64,000 nucleotides of DNA from Polaribacter sp. Hel1_33_78 (GCF_900106075.1 NZ_LT629794.1:910001-974000); one strand, 5' to 3'; counted from the first letter of the stretch, positions 38,316 through 47,611 are shown. Notes: generated from the letters alone by a model not told the origin. Numbers and translations are program-made.

Positions 38316-39458
38316 TTATCCTTTGATGACGCCTCTAGAAATTACAATTTTCTGAATTTCGGAGGTTCCTTCATAGATTTGAGTAATTTTTGCATCTCGC
38401 ATTAAACGCTCTACATGGTAGTCTTTTACAAAACCATTTCCTCCGTGTATTTGAACCGCTTCTACGGTTTGTTCCATGGCAACTTTAGATGCATATAGTT
38501 TGGCCATGGCAGAAGACATATCGTAGTTATTGCCTTGGTCTTTGTCCCAGGCAGCTTTCATCACTAACATTCTCGCAGCCTCAATTTCTGTGTACATATC
38601 TGCTAACTTGAAGGCGATCGCCTGATGATTGCAAATTTCTGTACCAAAAGCTTTACGTTCTTTAGAATATTTTAAGGCCAATTCGTAACCTCCGGCAGCA
38701 ATGCCCAGTGCTTGTGCAGCAATACCAATTCTTCCTCCAGAAAGTGTTTTCATGGCAAATTTGAATCCAAATCCATCTTCTCCAATTCTATTTTCTTTAG
38801 GCACTTTTACGTCATTAAATTGCAGTGTGTGCGTATCCGAACCACGAATTCCTAATTTATCTTCTTTTGGGCCCACATGAAAACCTTCGGTTCCTTTTTC
38901 GACGATAAAAGCATTAATTCCTCTATGACCTTTTTCTCTGTCAGTCTGCGCAATCACTAAATATACGTCTGCGCGTCCACCACTAGTAATCCAGTTTTTT
39001 GTTCCGTTAATGAGATAATGATCTCCTTTGTCTTCTGCTGTTGTTGCTTGCGAAGTTGCATCTGAACCTGCTTCTGGTTCACTTAAACAGAAAGCACCAA
39101 CAAATTCTCCTGTGGCTAATTTTGTTAAATATTTTTGTTTTTGGTCTTCATTTCCATAAGCTTCTAGACCATAGCAAACTAAAGAATTATTTACAGAAAC
39201 GATGACAGATGCAGAAGCATCAATTTTAGAAAGTTCTTCCATAATTAATACATAAGAAATAGCGTCCATGCCACTTCCTCCATATTTTGGGTCTACCATA
39301 ATTCCCATAAAACCAAGATCTCCCATTTTTTTTACTAATTCTTTCGGGAACTCTTGCTTATTGTCTCTTTCTATGACACCAGGTAATAATTCTGCTTGCG
39401 CAAAATCTCTTGCAGCATCACGTATCATGATGTGTTCTTCTGTTAAACTAAAATCCAT
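38316..39458 (-). CDS. Acyl-CoA dehydrogenase
   Basis: FAD enzyme that oxidises acyl-CoA to the trans-2-enoyl-CoA. Of 380 residues, the family signatures LSEPEAGSDATSQ and WITSG, and catalytic Glu363 in IYEGTSEIQ, are clear. The position of the Glu is that of short- and medium-chain enzymes (butyryl-CoA type). It likely acts in fatty-acid or branched-chain amino-acid breakdown; chain length cannot be set by eye. It is divergent from anmK with a good promoter upstream. Confidence 0.94.
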   Translation of the reverse strand: MDFSLTEEHIMIRDAARDFAQAELLPGVIERDNKQEFPKELVKKMGDLGFMGIMVDPKYGGSGMDAISYVLIMEELSKIDASASVIVSVNNSLVCYGLEAYGNEDQKQKYLTKLATGEFVGAFCLSEPEAGSDATSQATTAEDKGDHYLINGTKNWITSGGRADVYLVIAQTDREKGHRGINAFIVEKGTEGFHVGPKEDKLGIRGSDTHTLQFNDVKVPKENRIGEDGFGFKFAMKTLSGGRIGIAAQALGIAAGGYELALKYSKERKAFGTEICNHQAIAFKLADMYTEIEAARMLVMKAAWDKDQGNNYDMSSAMAKLYASKVAMEQTVEAVQIHGGNGFVKDYHVERLMRDAKITQIYEGTSEIQKIVISRGVIKG

Positions 39459-39495
39459 CTATATATAATTTTATAATATTCGTAGTTTTTGGCGT

Positions 39496-39526
39496 CAAAG
39501 ATATCGATTTCGTAACATATTTTCAA
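39496..39526 (-). promoter_or_regulatory. Promoter of the acyl-CoA dehydrogenase gene
   Basis: On the minus strand, TTG (39524-39526), a 20-base spacer and a perfect TATCTTTG (39496-39503) match the Bacteroidota consensus. It lies in the 92-base divergent gap with anmK. Confidence 0.72.
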
Positions 39527-39550
39527 CAGACATTTGTTAATTTTACAATT

Positions 39551-40618
39551 ATGAATAAAAATGAGATTTTTACAATTGGTTTAATGTCCGGAACTTCTCT
39601 AGATGGTATTGATTTGGTATATGTGAAATTTAAAAAAGTTAGCTATAAAGATTTTGATATACTTCACTCAGAAACAATTTCATATCCTAAAAAATGGAAG
39701 TCAGCTTTACAAAATGCAATCAATTTTTCAAGTGATGAATTAAAATTTCTAGACATTGAATATGGCACTTTTTTAGGAGCTAAACTTAATGAATTTATTG
39801 ATAAATATCAGATTCAAAATATCGATTTTATAGCTTCTCATGGACACACGGTTTTACATCAACCAGAAAAGGGGGTTACGCTACAAATTGGCAATGGTCA
39901 AGTTATTGCAAATGATACAAAACAAAAAGTAATTTGTGATTTTAGAACGCAAGATGTAAAATTGGGAGGTCAAGGTGCGCCTTTAGTGCCGATAGGGGAT
40001 GCATTGCTTTTTTCGGATTATGAATATTGTTTAAATCTTGGAGGTTTTTCGAATATTTCCTATGCTAAGGAAGGTGAAAGAATCGCTTTTGATATTTGTC
40101 CTGTAAATATTGTTTTGAATCATTATGCAAACAAATTAGGATTAGCTTATGATGCATCAGGAGATATAGCTTCGAAAGGAAAATTAAATCAGCAGCTTTT
40201 TGATAAATTAAATTCTTTAAAATTTTATCAGCAAAACCCCCCAAAATCTCTAGGTTTAGAGTGGGTGAAAGAGCATATTTTTCCTCTTATTGATGATTTA
40301 GAAATGGATATTTCGGCAATATTAAGAACTTTTGTAGCGCATATCGCTTGTCAGATTTCTAAAATAATCAAAGAAAATAACTCGGTTTTAGTTACAGGTG
40401 GAGGTGCTTTCAATTCTTTTTTAATGCATCAAATTGAAATAAGTTTACAGCACAAGATTTTATTGCCTAAAAAAGAATTGATAGATTTTAAGGAAGCATT
40501 AATTTTTGCTTTTTTAGGTTTGTTAAGGTTTGATAATCAGGTTAATTGCTTAAGTAGTGTCACAGGAGCAAAATACGATCATTCATCTGGAATGATTTTT
40601 TTGCCTTCAGGGGGGTAA
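39551..40618 (+). CDS. anmK: Anhydro-N-acetylmuramic acid kinase
   Basis: Phosphorylates and opens 1,6-anhydro-MurNAc during cell-wall recycling, yielding MurNAc-6-phosphate. The 355-residue length is normal. The N-terminal GLMSGTSLDGIDLV phosphate loop, the ASHGHTV catalytic segment, QIGNGQ, and the FDICPVN and LVTGGGAFN signatures of AnmK are present. No murQ or transporter gene is adjacent, so recycling partners lie elsewhere. Confidence 0.95.
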   Translation: MNKNEIFTIGLMSGTSLDGIDLVYVKFKKVSYKDFDILHSETISYPKKWKSALQNAINFSSDELKFLDIEYGTFLGAKLNEFIDKYQIQNIDFIASHGHTVLHQPEKGVTLQIGNGQVIANDTKQKVICDFRTQDVKLGGQGAPLVPIGDALLFSDYEYCLNLGGFSNISYAKEGERIAFDICPVNIVLNHYANKLGLAYDASGDIASKGKLNQQLFDKLNSLKFYQQNPPKSLGLEWVKEHIFPLIDDLEMDISAILRTFVAHIACQISKIIKENNSVLVTGGGAFNSFLMHQIEISLQHKILLPKKELIDFKEALIFAFLGLLRFDNQVNCLSSVTGAKYDHSSGMIFLPSGG

Positions 40619-40624
40619 TAAAAA

Positions 40625-40656
40625 TTTGAGCAATCCTTTTTTTTACTGTAAGTTTG
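40625..40656 (+). promoter_or_regulatory. Promoter of the amino-acid dehydrogenase-nhaD operon
   Basis: TTTG (40625-40628), 20 bases, then a perfect TAAGTTTG (40649-40656). The resulting leader is about 130 bases and contains a small hairpin TCCCC-AGAA-GGGGA at 40714-40727. Confidence 0.75.
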
Positions 40657-40793
40657 TGCAGTATCAACTAAATAATATTCCTAAATTTTTAAAAATGAAT
40701 CAACTTTAGCTTTTCCCCAGAAGGGGATTTCAATGCAAGATTAAAATTGTTGAAAGGAACAAAAAAGTAAGTTAATTTATTTAAAATTTTATA

Positions 40794-42026
40794 ATGAAAG
40801 AATTATTAAAAAAATACGAAAACAAACAGCCAGAAATTGTTTTTCATTGGAAAGATCAAGAGACTGAAGCAGAAGGTTGGACCGTGATCAACTCATTAAG
40901 AGGCGGAGCAGCTGGTGGCGGTACAAGAATGAGAAAAGGCTTAGACATGAATGAAGTTTTGTCTTTGGCAAAAACAATGGAAGTAAAGTTTACGGTTTCA
41001 GGACCGGCGATTGGAGGGGCGAAATCGGGCATTAATTTTGATCCGAGTGATCCAAGAAAAAGAGGAGTTTTAGAGCGCTGGTATAAAGCGGTTACACCAT
41101 TGTTAAAACATTATTATGGTACCGGTGGAGATTTAAATGTAGATGCAGATAAAGATGTAATTCCGATTACGGAAGATTGTGGTGTTTGGCATCCACAAGA
41201 AGGGATTTTTAATGGTCATTTTAAGCCCACGGAAGCAGATAAAATAAATCGAATTGGTCAATTGCGTTTAGGCGTGATTAAAGTAATAGAAGACAAGCAA
41301 TTTTCGCCTGATTTATCTAGGAAATACACGGTTGCAGATATGTTAACCGGGTATGGAGTGGCAGAAGCGGTAAAACACTATTATAATATTTACGGTGGTA
41401 AAATTGAAGGGAAAAGGGCCATTGTTCAAGGATTTGGAAATGTAGGTTCGGCGGCTGCGTATTACCTAACACAATTAGGCGCAAAGGTTGTTGGAATTAT
41501 AGATAGAGATGGTGGTGTCATCAATGAAGATGGATTTTCTTTGGAAGAAATGAGGAATTTATTTTTAGCCAAAGATGGGAATAAATTGGTTTCAGAAAAG
41601 ATGATTTCTTTTGAAGAAATTAATGAAAGAATATGGGGTTTGCCAGCAGAAATTTTTATTCCTGCTGCGGCTTCAAGATTGGTTTCAAGAGATCAAGTGC
41701 AACAAATGATAGATGCAGGATTAGAAGTAATATCTCCTGGCGCGAATGTTCCTTTTGCGGACAAAGAAATTTTCTTTGGACCTATTATGGAATATACAGA
41801 TAATCATTTAAGTTTGTTGCCAGATTTTATTTCGAACTGTGGTATCGCTAGAGTTTTTGCTTATTTAATGGAGGCAAGAGTACCTTTACCAATGCAAGAC
41901 AAAGCTATTTTTGAGGATACATCTACGGTTATCAAAAAGGCCTTGCAAAAAACGTTTAAAAAAAGTGCATCAAAAACAAAAATATGTTCAACTGCGTTTG
42001 AAATAGCGCTTAAACAATTGTTATAA
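40794..42026 (+). CDS. Glu/Leu/Phe/Val-type NAD(P) amino-acid dehydrogenase
   Basis: Reversible oxidative deamination of an amino acid to its 2-oxo acid. The 410-residue protein has the substrate-binding Gly-rich segment GGAAGGGTRMRKG, the Lys of GGAKSGINFDP, GTGGDLNVDADKDV, and the Rossmann motif GFGNVGSAAAYY. Length fits the hexameric glutamate or leucine/valine dehydrogenase group; the substrate cannot be decided by eye, although glutamate would fit the nitrogen genes nearby. nhaD follows after 15 bases, implying co-transcription. Confidence 0.9.
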   Translation: MKELLKKYENKQPEIVFHWKDQETEAEGWTVINSLRGGAAGGGTRMRKGLDMNEVLSLAKTMEVKFTVSGPAIGGAKSGINFDPSDPRKRGVLERWYKAVTPLLKHYYGTGGDLNVDADKDVIPITEDCGVWHPQEGIFNGHFKPTEADKINRIGQLRLGVIKVIEDKQFSPDLSRKYTVADMLTGYGVAEAVKHYYNIYGGKIEGKRAIVQGFGNVGSAAAYYLTQLGAKVVGIIDRDGGVINEDGFSLEEMRNLFLAKDGNKLVSEKMISFEEINERIWGLPAEIFIPAAASRLVSRDQVQQMIDAGLEVISPGANVPFADKEIFFGPIMEYTDNHLSLLPDFISNCGIARVFAYLMEARVPLPMQDKAIFEDTSTVIKKALQKTFKKSASKTKICSTAFEIALKQLL

Positions 42027-42041
42027 ACTAAATTAGAGAAT

Positions 42042-43445
42042 ATGGAGTCAGTAATTATTATAGTATTTGTGATGGGATATTTGGCCATCACGTTAGAGCA
42101 TAATTTAAAATTAGATAAACTAATACCAGCATTAATCATGATGGCGGTATGTTGGGCATTGGTTGCTCTTGGGGTAGATAATTTTACAACATGGTTTGAT
42201 TCCAGTAAACATGCCTTAGTAGATGGTTTTGGTAGCCTAGCACATGATGATAAATTACATTTAGTAGAAGAAACCTTATTACATCATTTAGGGAAAACTG
42301 CTGAAATTTTAGTGTTCCTTTTAGGGGCCATGACCATTGTTGAAATCATAGATTATTTTGATGGGTTTTCTACCATTAAGGGGTATGTGAATTTTAAAAG
42401 TAAAAAGAAGTTGTTATGGATGTTTTCTGTATTAGCGTTTATTTTATCAGCAATTATAGATAATTTAACAGCAACTATTGTCTTAATTTCCATTTTGCAG
42501 AAAATTGTTAAAACGAGAGAAGATAGAGTCTGGTTTGCGGGTTTAATTATTATTGCGGCAAATGCTGGTGGTGCTTTTTCACCAATTGGGGACGTAACCA
42601 CAACAATGCTTTGGATCGGAGATAAAGTAAGTACGGGAATGTTATTTACTTATTTATTTATTCCTTCCTTATTATGTATGATTGTTCCTTCTTTTATTGC
42701 AACATTTTTACCAGCCTTTAAGGGGGATATTGAATTTGACGTAAATGAAGTTGAAAAGCCAAAAAGTGAGCATAGTGGAAGAATGTTGTACTTAGGTTTA
42801 GGCGCTATTTTGTTTGTCCCTGTATTTAAAACAATAACACATTTACCTCCTTATGTAGGTATGATGTTGTCCTTAGCTTTTGTGGCTACTTTTGCAGAAA
42901 TTTATAGTAATTCGAAATTTTCGATTTCTAGTGTAGACGCCGATGAGGCTAATGAGCATGCAGAACATGCCACGCATAGTCCTGTCCATTCCTCCCTATC
43001 TAAAATCGAAATGCCAAGTATTTTATTTTTCTTGGGTATTTTAATGGCAGTTGCGGCTCTAGAATCTTTAGGTATTTTATTCAACTTTGCAGATAGCTTA
43101 AAAGAAGGCATTCCTTTAATTGGTTCTGAGTTAGAAGGTACTGAAGTTTCGGATTTAGTAGTTCTTTTATTGGGAGTAGGTTCTGCGGTTATAGATAACG
43201 TTCCATTGGTGGCAGCGAGTTTAGGAATGTTCTCGGAAGGTTTAGACAATCCTTTATGGCATTTTATTGCATTTTCAGCAGGAACTGGTGGGTCTATGTT
43301 AATTATAGGTTCTGCTGCTGGGGTTGTAGCCATGGGAATGGAAAAAATAGATTTCTTTTGGTATTTTAAAAAAATATCTTGGTTAGCATTAATAGGTTTT
43401 TTAGTGGGCTCTTTAGCATTCGTGGTATTACGAATGTTTATATAG
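42042..43445 (+). CDS. nhaD: NhaD-type Na+/H+ antiporter
   Basis: Inner-membrane exchanger that expels sodium in return for protons, common in marine and halophilic bacteria. The 467 residues form about twelve helices with the NhaD signatures SAIIDNLTATIVLIS and SPIGDVTTTMLWIGD and a second buried Asp in SAVIDNVPLVAA. A cytoplasmic loop (about residues 300-325) is rich in His and acidic residues (EHAEHATHSPVH), a possible pH-sensing segment. It follows the amino-acid dehydrogenase by 15 bases and ends at a hairpin. Confidence 0.93.
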   Translation: MESVIIIVFVMGYLAITLEHNLKLDKLIPALIMMAVCWALVALGVDNFTTWFDSSKHALVDGFGSLAHDDKLHLVEETLLHHLGKTAEILVFLLGAMTIVEIIDYFDGFSTIKGYVNFKSKKKLLWMFSVLAFILSAIIDNLTATIVLISILQKIVKTREDRVWFAGLIIIAANAGGAFSPIGDVTTTMLWIGDKVSTGMLFTYLFIPSLLCMIVPSFIATFLPAFKGDIEFDVNEVEKPKSEHSGRMLYLGLGAILFVPVFKTITHLPPYVGMMLSLAFVATFAEIYSNSKFSISSVDADEANEHAEHATHSPVHSSLSKIEMPSILFFLGILMAVAALESLGILFNFADSLKEGIPLIGSELEGTEVSDLVVLLLGVGSAVIDNVPLVAASLGMFSEGLDNPLWHFIAFSAGTGGSMLIIGSAAGVVAMGMEKIDFFWYFKKISWLALIGFLVGSLAFVVLRMFI

Positions 43446-43467
43446 TCACCTTAAAATAATGTAAAGA

Positions 43468-43505
43468 AATGTCATTTTGTAAAAGTACAGAATGGCATTT
43501 TTTTA
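43468..43505 (+). terminator. Terminator after nhaD
   Basis: AATGTCATTTTG pairs with CAGAATGGCATT through two G-U wobbles, with an eight-base loop, followed by a T-run. Confidence 0.8.
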
Positions 43506-43589
43506 TATAAAGAAAGTGCTATGCTTTTTTTTTGAAACAATTTAAAAAAAGAATAGTCGTTACTAGAATAGAACTTAAAAGAGAATTGA

Positions 43590-44279
43590 ATGATATCATT
43601 TTTTCAAGATAATAAAGAGCTTTTAGAGGAGGTGGCTTCAGAAGAAAAAACACTTTCTATCTATAAATTAATTATGGATGGTGGCGTAGGCGGGCAAATA
43701 ATAATAGCCATTCTTTTTGTACTGTTAGCAGTTGCTTTATATATTTATTTCGAACGTTTTTTTGCGATAAAATCTGCATCAAAAATTGATGAAAATTTTA
43801 TGAATCAAATTAAAGAGTATGTTTCTAATGGTAAATTAGAGTCTGCAGATGCGCTTTGTAAAAGTAAAAACACGCCAACGGCAAGATTAATTGGTAAAGG
43901 GGTTTCTAGAATTGGGAAGCCTTTAGATGATATTACAAAAGCGATAGAAACTGCAGGAAAACTTGAGGTTTATCAATTAGAAAAAAACGTCAGTGTCTTA
44001 GCTACAATTTCTGGTGTAGCCCCAATGATAGGTTTTCTAGGAACTGTTATCGGAATGATTATTGCCATTCATGAAATCGCAAATGCAGGGGGGCAAATAG
44101 ATATTAAATTGCTTTCTGACGGATTGTATACTGCAATGACTACGACCGTTGCAGGTTTAATAGTGGGTATTATTGCATATATTACCTACAATCATTTGGT
44201 GGTAAGAACTGATAAAGTGGTGTATCAAATGGAAGCAAAATCGGTGGAGTTTTTAGACTTATTAAACGAGCCGGTATAA
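43590..44279 (+). CDS. exbB: ExbB/TolQ-family proton channel
   Basis: Inner-membrane proton channel subunit that energises a TonB or Tol complex. The 229 residues have one helix near residues 32-52 and two near 140-165 and 185-205, with the conserved VAPMIGFLGTVIGMI segment before the second. ExbB versus TolQ is decided by the following exbD and tonB-type genes. The stop is one base before the exbD start. Confidence 0.9.
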   Translation: MISFFQDNKELLEEVASEEKTLSIYKLIMDGGVGGQIIIAILFVLLAVALYIYFERFFAIKSASKIDENFMNQIKEYVSNGKLESADALCKSKNTPTARLIGKGVSRIGKPLDDITKAIETAGKLEVYQLEKNVSVLATISGVAPMIGFLGTVIGMIIAIHEIANAGGQIDIKLLSDGLYTAMTTTVAGLIVGIIAYITYNHLVVRTDKVVYQMEAKSVEFLDLLNEPV

Positions 44280-44280
44280 T

Positions 44281-44673
44281 ATGAATTTACGCGGAAGAAA
44301 TAAAGTAGATCCATCATTCAATATGTCGTCCATGACGGATATTGTTTTTTTATTGTTGATATTTTTCATGCTTACATCAACATTGGTAACCGTGAGTGCA
44401 ATCGATGTTTTATTGCCAAAAGCCGGAGGGAAAACAGAGAATAATAAATCTGTAGCGGTAACCATAACCAATAAATCATTATTTTATATTAATAAAACAA
44501 GGGTAAGTGCAGCAAGATTAGAGCGCGAGATTTTAAAAAGTGTAGGAGGCGATAAAAAGAAAACAATTGTTATTAGGGGAGATAAAGATGTTCCCTATAA
44601 AAATGTGATGAAAGTAATTGACATTGCAAATAAGAATAAATTAAAGATGATTTTAGCCGTAAAAGGCAAGTAA
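44281..44673 (+). CDS. exbD: ExbD/TolR-family protein
   Basis: A 130-residue partner of the ExbB channel with a single N-terminal helix carrying the conserved Asp in SSMTDIVFLLLIFFM, the proton-relay residue, followed by a periplasmic domain (VIRGDKDVPYKNVMKVID). It begins one base after exbB and is followed by the energy transducer gene. One ExbD only; several Bacteroidota systems carry two. Confidence 0.9.
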   Translation: MNLRGRNKVDPSFNMSSMTDIVFLLLIFFMLTSTLVTVSAIDVLLPKAGGKTENNKSVAVTITNKSLFYINKTRVSAARLEREILKSVGGDKKKTIVIRGDKDVPYKNVMKVIDIANKNKLKMILAVKGK

Positions 44674-44717
44674 TGAATTGTTCTGCAAGATTTTGTTTTG
44701 CAGATATAAATGTAAAA

Positions 44718-45545
44718 ATGGCACTATTAGACACCAAACATAAAAGAAAATCAGCAATAATTACAGCAAGTATATTGCTGTTTTTGTTGTTTGTTATTTT
44801 TAATTTTGGGATGCAATATATAGATCCGCCAGAAGAATATGGGTTGGCAATAAATTTTGGAGATGCTACTGTTGGAAGCGGAAACCCTGTTGAAGAAACG
44901 AAGAAAATTTCAGTACCAAAAGTAGTGGAGAAAGAAGTTGTTGTTGAAGAAGAGGTAAAAGAAACTTCTAAAGAAACAATTAAAGAAGAAATGATAACTG
45001 AGGACACATCAAAAGAAGTGTCTGTTGTAGAGAAGCAAAAAAAAGTTAAAAAGTCGGTAGCGAAGGATATCAAGAAAGAGATTCCAAAAGAAATCCCGAA
45101 GCCTAAGCCATCCAAAGAAACTACAGACGCACTAAATAGCTTGTTAAACGGAAATGCTTCTGATGTAAATCAGAAAGGTGAAGGAGATGATAGAGAAGAC
45201 GGTGTAAAAGGAAGTGAAAAAGGAGACGCAGATGTTTCCAAATATTATGGAAATACTGGAAGTGGTGCTGGAGGGAATTATAATCTTGCAGGAAGGAAAG
45301 CCTTGTCTAAACCGATAAAACAGCCAGAATGTCAAGAAGAAGGAATTGTTGTGGTCAGAATTGTTGTGGATAAAAACGGCAAAGTCATTCGTGCAATTCC
45401 GGGTATTAAAGGCTCTACAAATACGGCTGCATGTTTATTAAAACCGGCAAAAGAAGCTGCCCTTAAAACCACATGGAATGCAGACGAAAAAGCACCAAAC
45501 AATCAAATAGGAACTATTATTTATAAGTTTTCTTTAACGAAATAA
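44718..45545 (+). CDS. TonB-like energy transducer
   Basis: Predicted to transmit ExbB-ExbD energy to outer-membrane receptors. From the ATG at 44718 it has 275 residues: a basic N-terminus, one helix (about 13-33), an E/K-rich spacer (about 70-135) instead of the usual Pro-Lys spacer, and a C-terminal TonB-type domain (from about 200, EGIVVVRIVVDKNGKV). An upstream in-frame ATG at 44673 overlaps the exbD stop, but its extra 15 residues do not resemble the family start MALLDTKHKRKS. It is co-transcribed with exbB-exbD and probably folC. Confidence 0.85.
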   Translation: MALLDTKHKRKSAIITASILLFLLFVIFNFGMQYIDPPEEYGLAINFGDATVGSGNPVEETKKISVPKVVEKEVVVEEEVKETSKETIKEEMITEDTSKEVSVVEKQKKVKKSVAKDIKKEIPKEIPKPKPSKETTDALNSLLNGNASDVNQKGEGDDREDGVKGSEKGDADVSKYYGNTGSGAGGNYNLAGRKALSKPIKQPECQEEGIVVVRIVVDKNGKVIRAIPGIKGSTNTAACLLKPAKEAALKTTWNADEKAPNNQIGTIIYKFSLTK

Positions 45546-45550
45546 TCACG

Positions 45551-45558
45551 TATTTTTG
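45551..45558 (+). promoter_or_regulatory. -7 element just before folC
   Basis: TATTTTTG ends 4 bases before the folC ATG. It matches TAnnTTTG, but no TTG partner is visible, so internal transcription of folC is possible but not shown. Confidence 0.35.
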
Positions 45559-45562
45559 CAAT

Positions 45563-46771
45563 ATGAATTACCAACAAACATTAGATTGGATGTTTGCACA
45601 ATTACCAATGTATCAAAGAGAAGGTAAAACTGCGTTCAAAAAAGATTTAACCAATATTTTATTATTTTCTGAGGTTTTAAACTTTCCTGAGAGAAAGTTT
45701 AAAACCATTCATGTTGGTGGTACCAATGGAAAAGGTTCTACCAGTCATATGTTAGGGTCTATTTTACAAGAAGCAGGTTATAAAGTAGGTTTGTATACTT
45801 CACCGCATTTAAAAAATTTTACAGAGAGAATTAGAATAAATGGAAGAGAAATCCCGAAGCGGAAAGTAACCTCGTTTATCAATAAACAGAAAGGTTTTTT
45901 GGGAAAAAAAAAATTGTCCTTTTTTGAAATGACTGTTGGTTTGGCTTTTGATTATTTTGCAAATGAAAAAGTGGATATTGCTATTATAGAAGTAGGACTG
46001 GGAGGAAGGTTGGATTCTACAAATATTATTACTCCAGAAATTGCGGTAATCACAAATATAGGATTAGATCACACACAATTTTTAGGGGAAACATTACCTG
46101 AAATTGCCTATGAAAAAGCCGGAATTATAAAAAATAAGATTCCAGTAGTTATTGGAGAAAAACAAACGGAAGTATTGGATGTTTTTTTAGAGAAGGCAAA
46201 AGAATGTCAATCTGAAATCTATTTTGCTTCAAATGATGTTAAAAATTATCCGTTAGATTTATTAGGAGATTATCAGCGGGCAAATAGTAAAACGGCTGTT
46301 GCTGCAATTCAGCAATTACGTGGATTTACGATTTCAGAAAAAAATATTTTGGATGGTTTATTGCATGTGGTGAAAAATACAAACTTAAAAGGAAGATGGC
46401 AGGTTTTGCAAGAGAATCCGAAGGTGATTTGTGATACTGCGCATAACAAAGAAGGTTTAGCTATTGTTTTAAATCAGCTTAAAAAAGAGCAATATAAAAA
46501 GCTACATATTGTTCTCGGAGTTGTCTTGGACAAGAATTTAGATGAGATTTTACCGATGTTTCCAAAAGAAGCCACCTACTATTTTTGCAAACCAAATATC
46601 CCAAGAGGGCTTTCGGAAGTTGTTTTACAAGAAAAAGCGACAAATTTTGATTTGTATGGTAAAAAATATATGACAGTAAAAAAAGCTTTAGCAGCAGCTT
46701 TAGATAATGCAAATCAAGAAGATACAATTTATATTGGAGGTAGTACTTTTGTAGTTGCAGAAATAATTTAA
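45563..46771 (+). CDS. folC: Bifunctional dihydrofolate/folylpolyglutamate synthase
   Basis: Adds glutamate to dihydropteroate and extends folate polyglutamate tails. The 402-residue protein has the Mur-ligase-like ATP loop GGTNGKGSTSHML (about 52-64), YTSPHL, EVGLGGRLDSTNII and the C-terminal domain with DTAHNKEG. Length and motif order match FolC. It begins 17 bases after the TonB-like gene. Confidence 0.95.
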   Translation: MNYQQTLDWMFAQLPMYQREGKTAFKKDLTNILLFSEVLNFPERKFKTIHVGGTNGKGSTSHMLGSILQEAGYKVGLYTSPHLKNFTERIRINGREIPKRKVTSFINKQKGFLGKKKLSFFEMTVGLAFDYFANEKVDIAIIEVGLGGRLDSTNIITPEIAVITNIGLDHTQFLGETLPEIAYEKAGIIKNKIPVVIGEKQTEVLDVFLEKAKECQSEIYFASNDVKNYPLDLLGDYQRANSKTAVAAIQQLRGFTISEKNILDGLLHVVKNTNLKGRWQVLQENPKVICDTAHNKEGLAIVLNQLKKEQYKKLHIVLGVVLDKNLDEILPMFPKEATYYFCKPNIPRGLSEVVLQEKATNFDLYGKKYMTVKKALAAALDNANQEDTIYIGGSTFVVAEII

Positions 46772-46789
46772 ATAAAAGTTCATTTTTCT

Positions 46790-46820
46790 TTTGGTAGAGT
46801 TAAAATCTATTTTATATTTG
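46790..46820 (+). promoter_or_regulatory. Promoter of tRNA-Val
   Basis: TTTG (46790-46793), a 19-base spacer and a perfect TATATTTG (46813-46820). A seven-bp hairpin with GGAA loop (46825-46842, arms CGCTTAG/CTAAGCG) falls at the start of the transcript and probably forms part of the tRNA precursor. Confidence 0.78.
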
Positions 46821-46910
46821 CCACCGCTTAGGGAACTAAGCGAAATAAGTTCAAAGCTTCCTATATAAAATTATGAAGTTATTCCTTTTCAATAGGAATT
46901 AAAAAGTAGA

Positions 46911-46985
46911 GGGCAATTAGCTCAGTTGGTTCAGAGCATCTCGTTTACACCGAGAGGGTCGGGGGTTCGAATCCCTCATTGCCCA
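46911..46985 (+). tRNA. tRNA-Val (anticodon TAC)
   Basis: Acceptor GGGCAAT pairs perfectly with ATTGCCC, discriminator A. The loop TTTACAC between TCTCG and CGAGA gives anticodon TAC. The D-arm and T-loop TTCGAAT are standard. It is a single-gene unit with its own promoter and terminator. Confidence 0.97.
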
Positions 46986-46993
46986 CATCAATC

Positions 46994-47023
46994 AAAATCC
47001 TGACGATTTTTCGTCAGGATTTT
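46994..47023 (+). terminator. Terminator of tRNA-Val
   Basis: A perfect 13-bp stem (AAAATCCTGACGA with its complement) around a TTTT loop, followed by a T-run. Confidence 0.92.
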
Positions 47024-47611
47024 TTGTTTTCAAAAAAGCGAAATGTATTTCAGCTTTTTTTGAAGACAAAAAATAGTGAGCATGCAGTGCGCAGGATTGT
47101 ATTTGCAGCAGCGGTTTCAATAAGGGATCTGCAATCCCTAGCCTTTGTTAGGGCAAAGCAATGAATCAATTCCAAAACTTGTTGGGTTTTAGAATTATGC
47201 AAAAATAGTAGTTAGTCTTAAAAGTAAGAATTCTATGTTTCTTGCCTCTCTGTATTGTGCTATAAAGGCTTTAATTTTTTTCTAATACTGACGGGTTGGC
47301 ATTAAAAGACTCAACTTAAGCGTCTGTGCATCAATTAACAATATAGTCGAGTATGTTTTTTAATCTATAGATGTTTTTCTAGAGATACTTTGGAAGCTTT
47401 TTAACGGTGTTTGCTTGACCAATTTTAGCATAGACAGAATGATGATTAGATTCAGTTTGTCATTCATGGGAAGTATTACTGTTAGAAACCGATTTTTTTG
47501 AGAAAACTAATACCTCACTTCGGAGCTATGCTGAACAATTTAATTCAAAATGTATTTTGATTTCATTCGCGTTCTACATAATACTTAGATTTTCCTTGGT
47601 AACTCGTTTAC
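47024..47611. other. Gene-free stretch after tRNA-Val
   Basis: About 590 bases without a credible gene. Near 47121-47153 two small hairpins follow each other (GGGAT/ATCCC and CCCTA/TAGGG) in locally GC-richer DNA. Such a segment next to a tRNA gene might be a remnant of an integrated element, but no integrase, attachment repeat or transposase remnant was identified. Confidence 0.45.

Noticed and set aside
44281..44673. Alternative assignment of the exbB-exbD pair as TolQ-TolR
   Set aside because: The third gene is TonB-like, and no tolB or pal follows, so the ExbB-ExbD-TonB reading is preferred.
44673..44717. Longer N-terminus for the TonB-like protein from the ATG at 44673
   Set aside because: The extra 15 residues precede a typical family start and contain two Cys with no counterpart; the ATG at 44718 is preferred.
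47100..47160. Insertion-sequence or integrative-element remnant next to tRNA-Val
   Set aside because: Only small hairpins are visible; no direct copy of the tRNA 3' end, no integrase or transposase similarity was found.
46979..47164. 61-codon open frame starting inside the end of tRNA-Val
   Set aside because: It runs through the tRNA 3' end and its terminator hairpin, so it is not a plausible gene.
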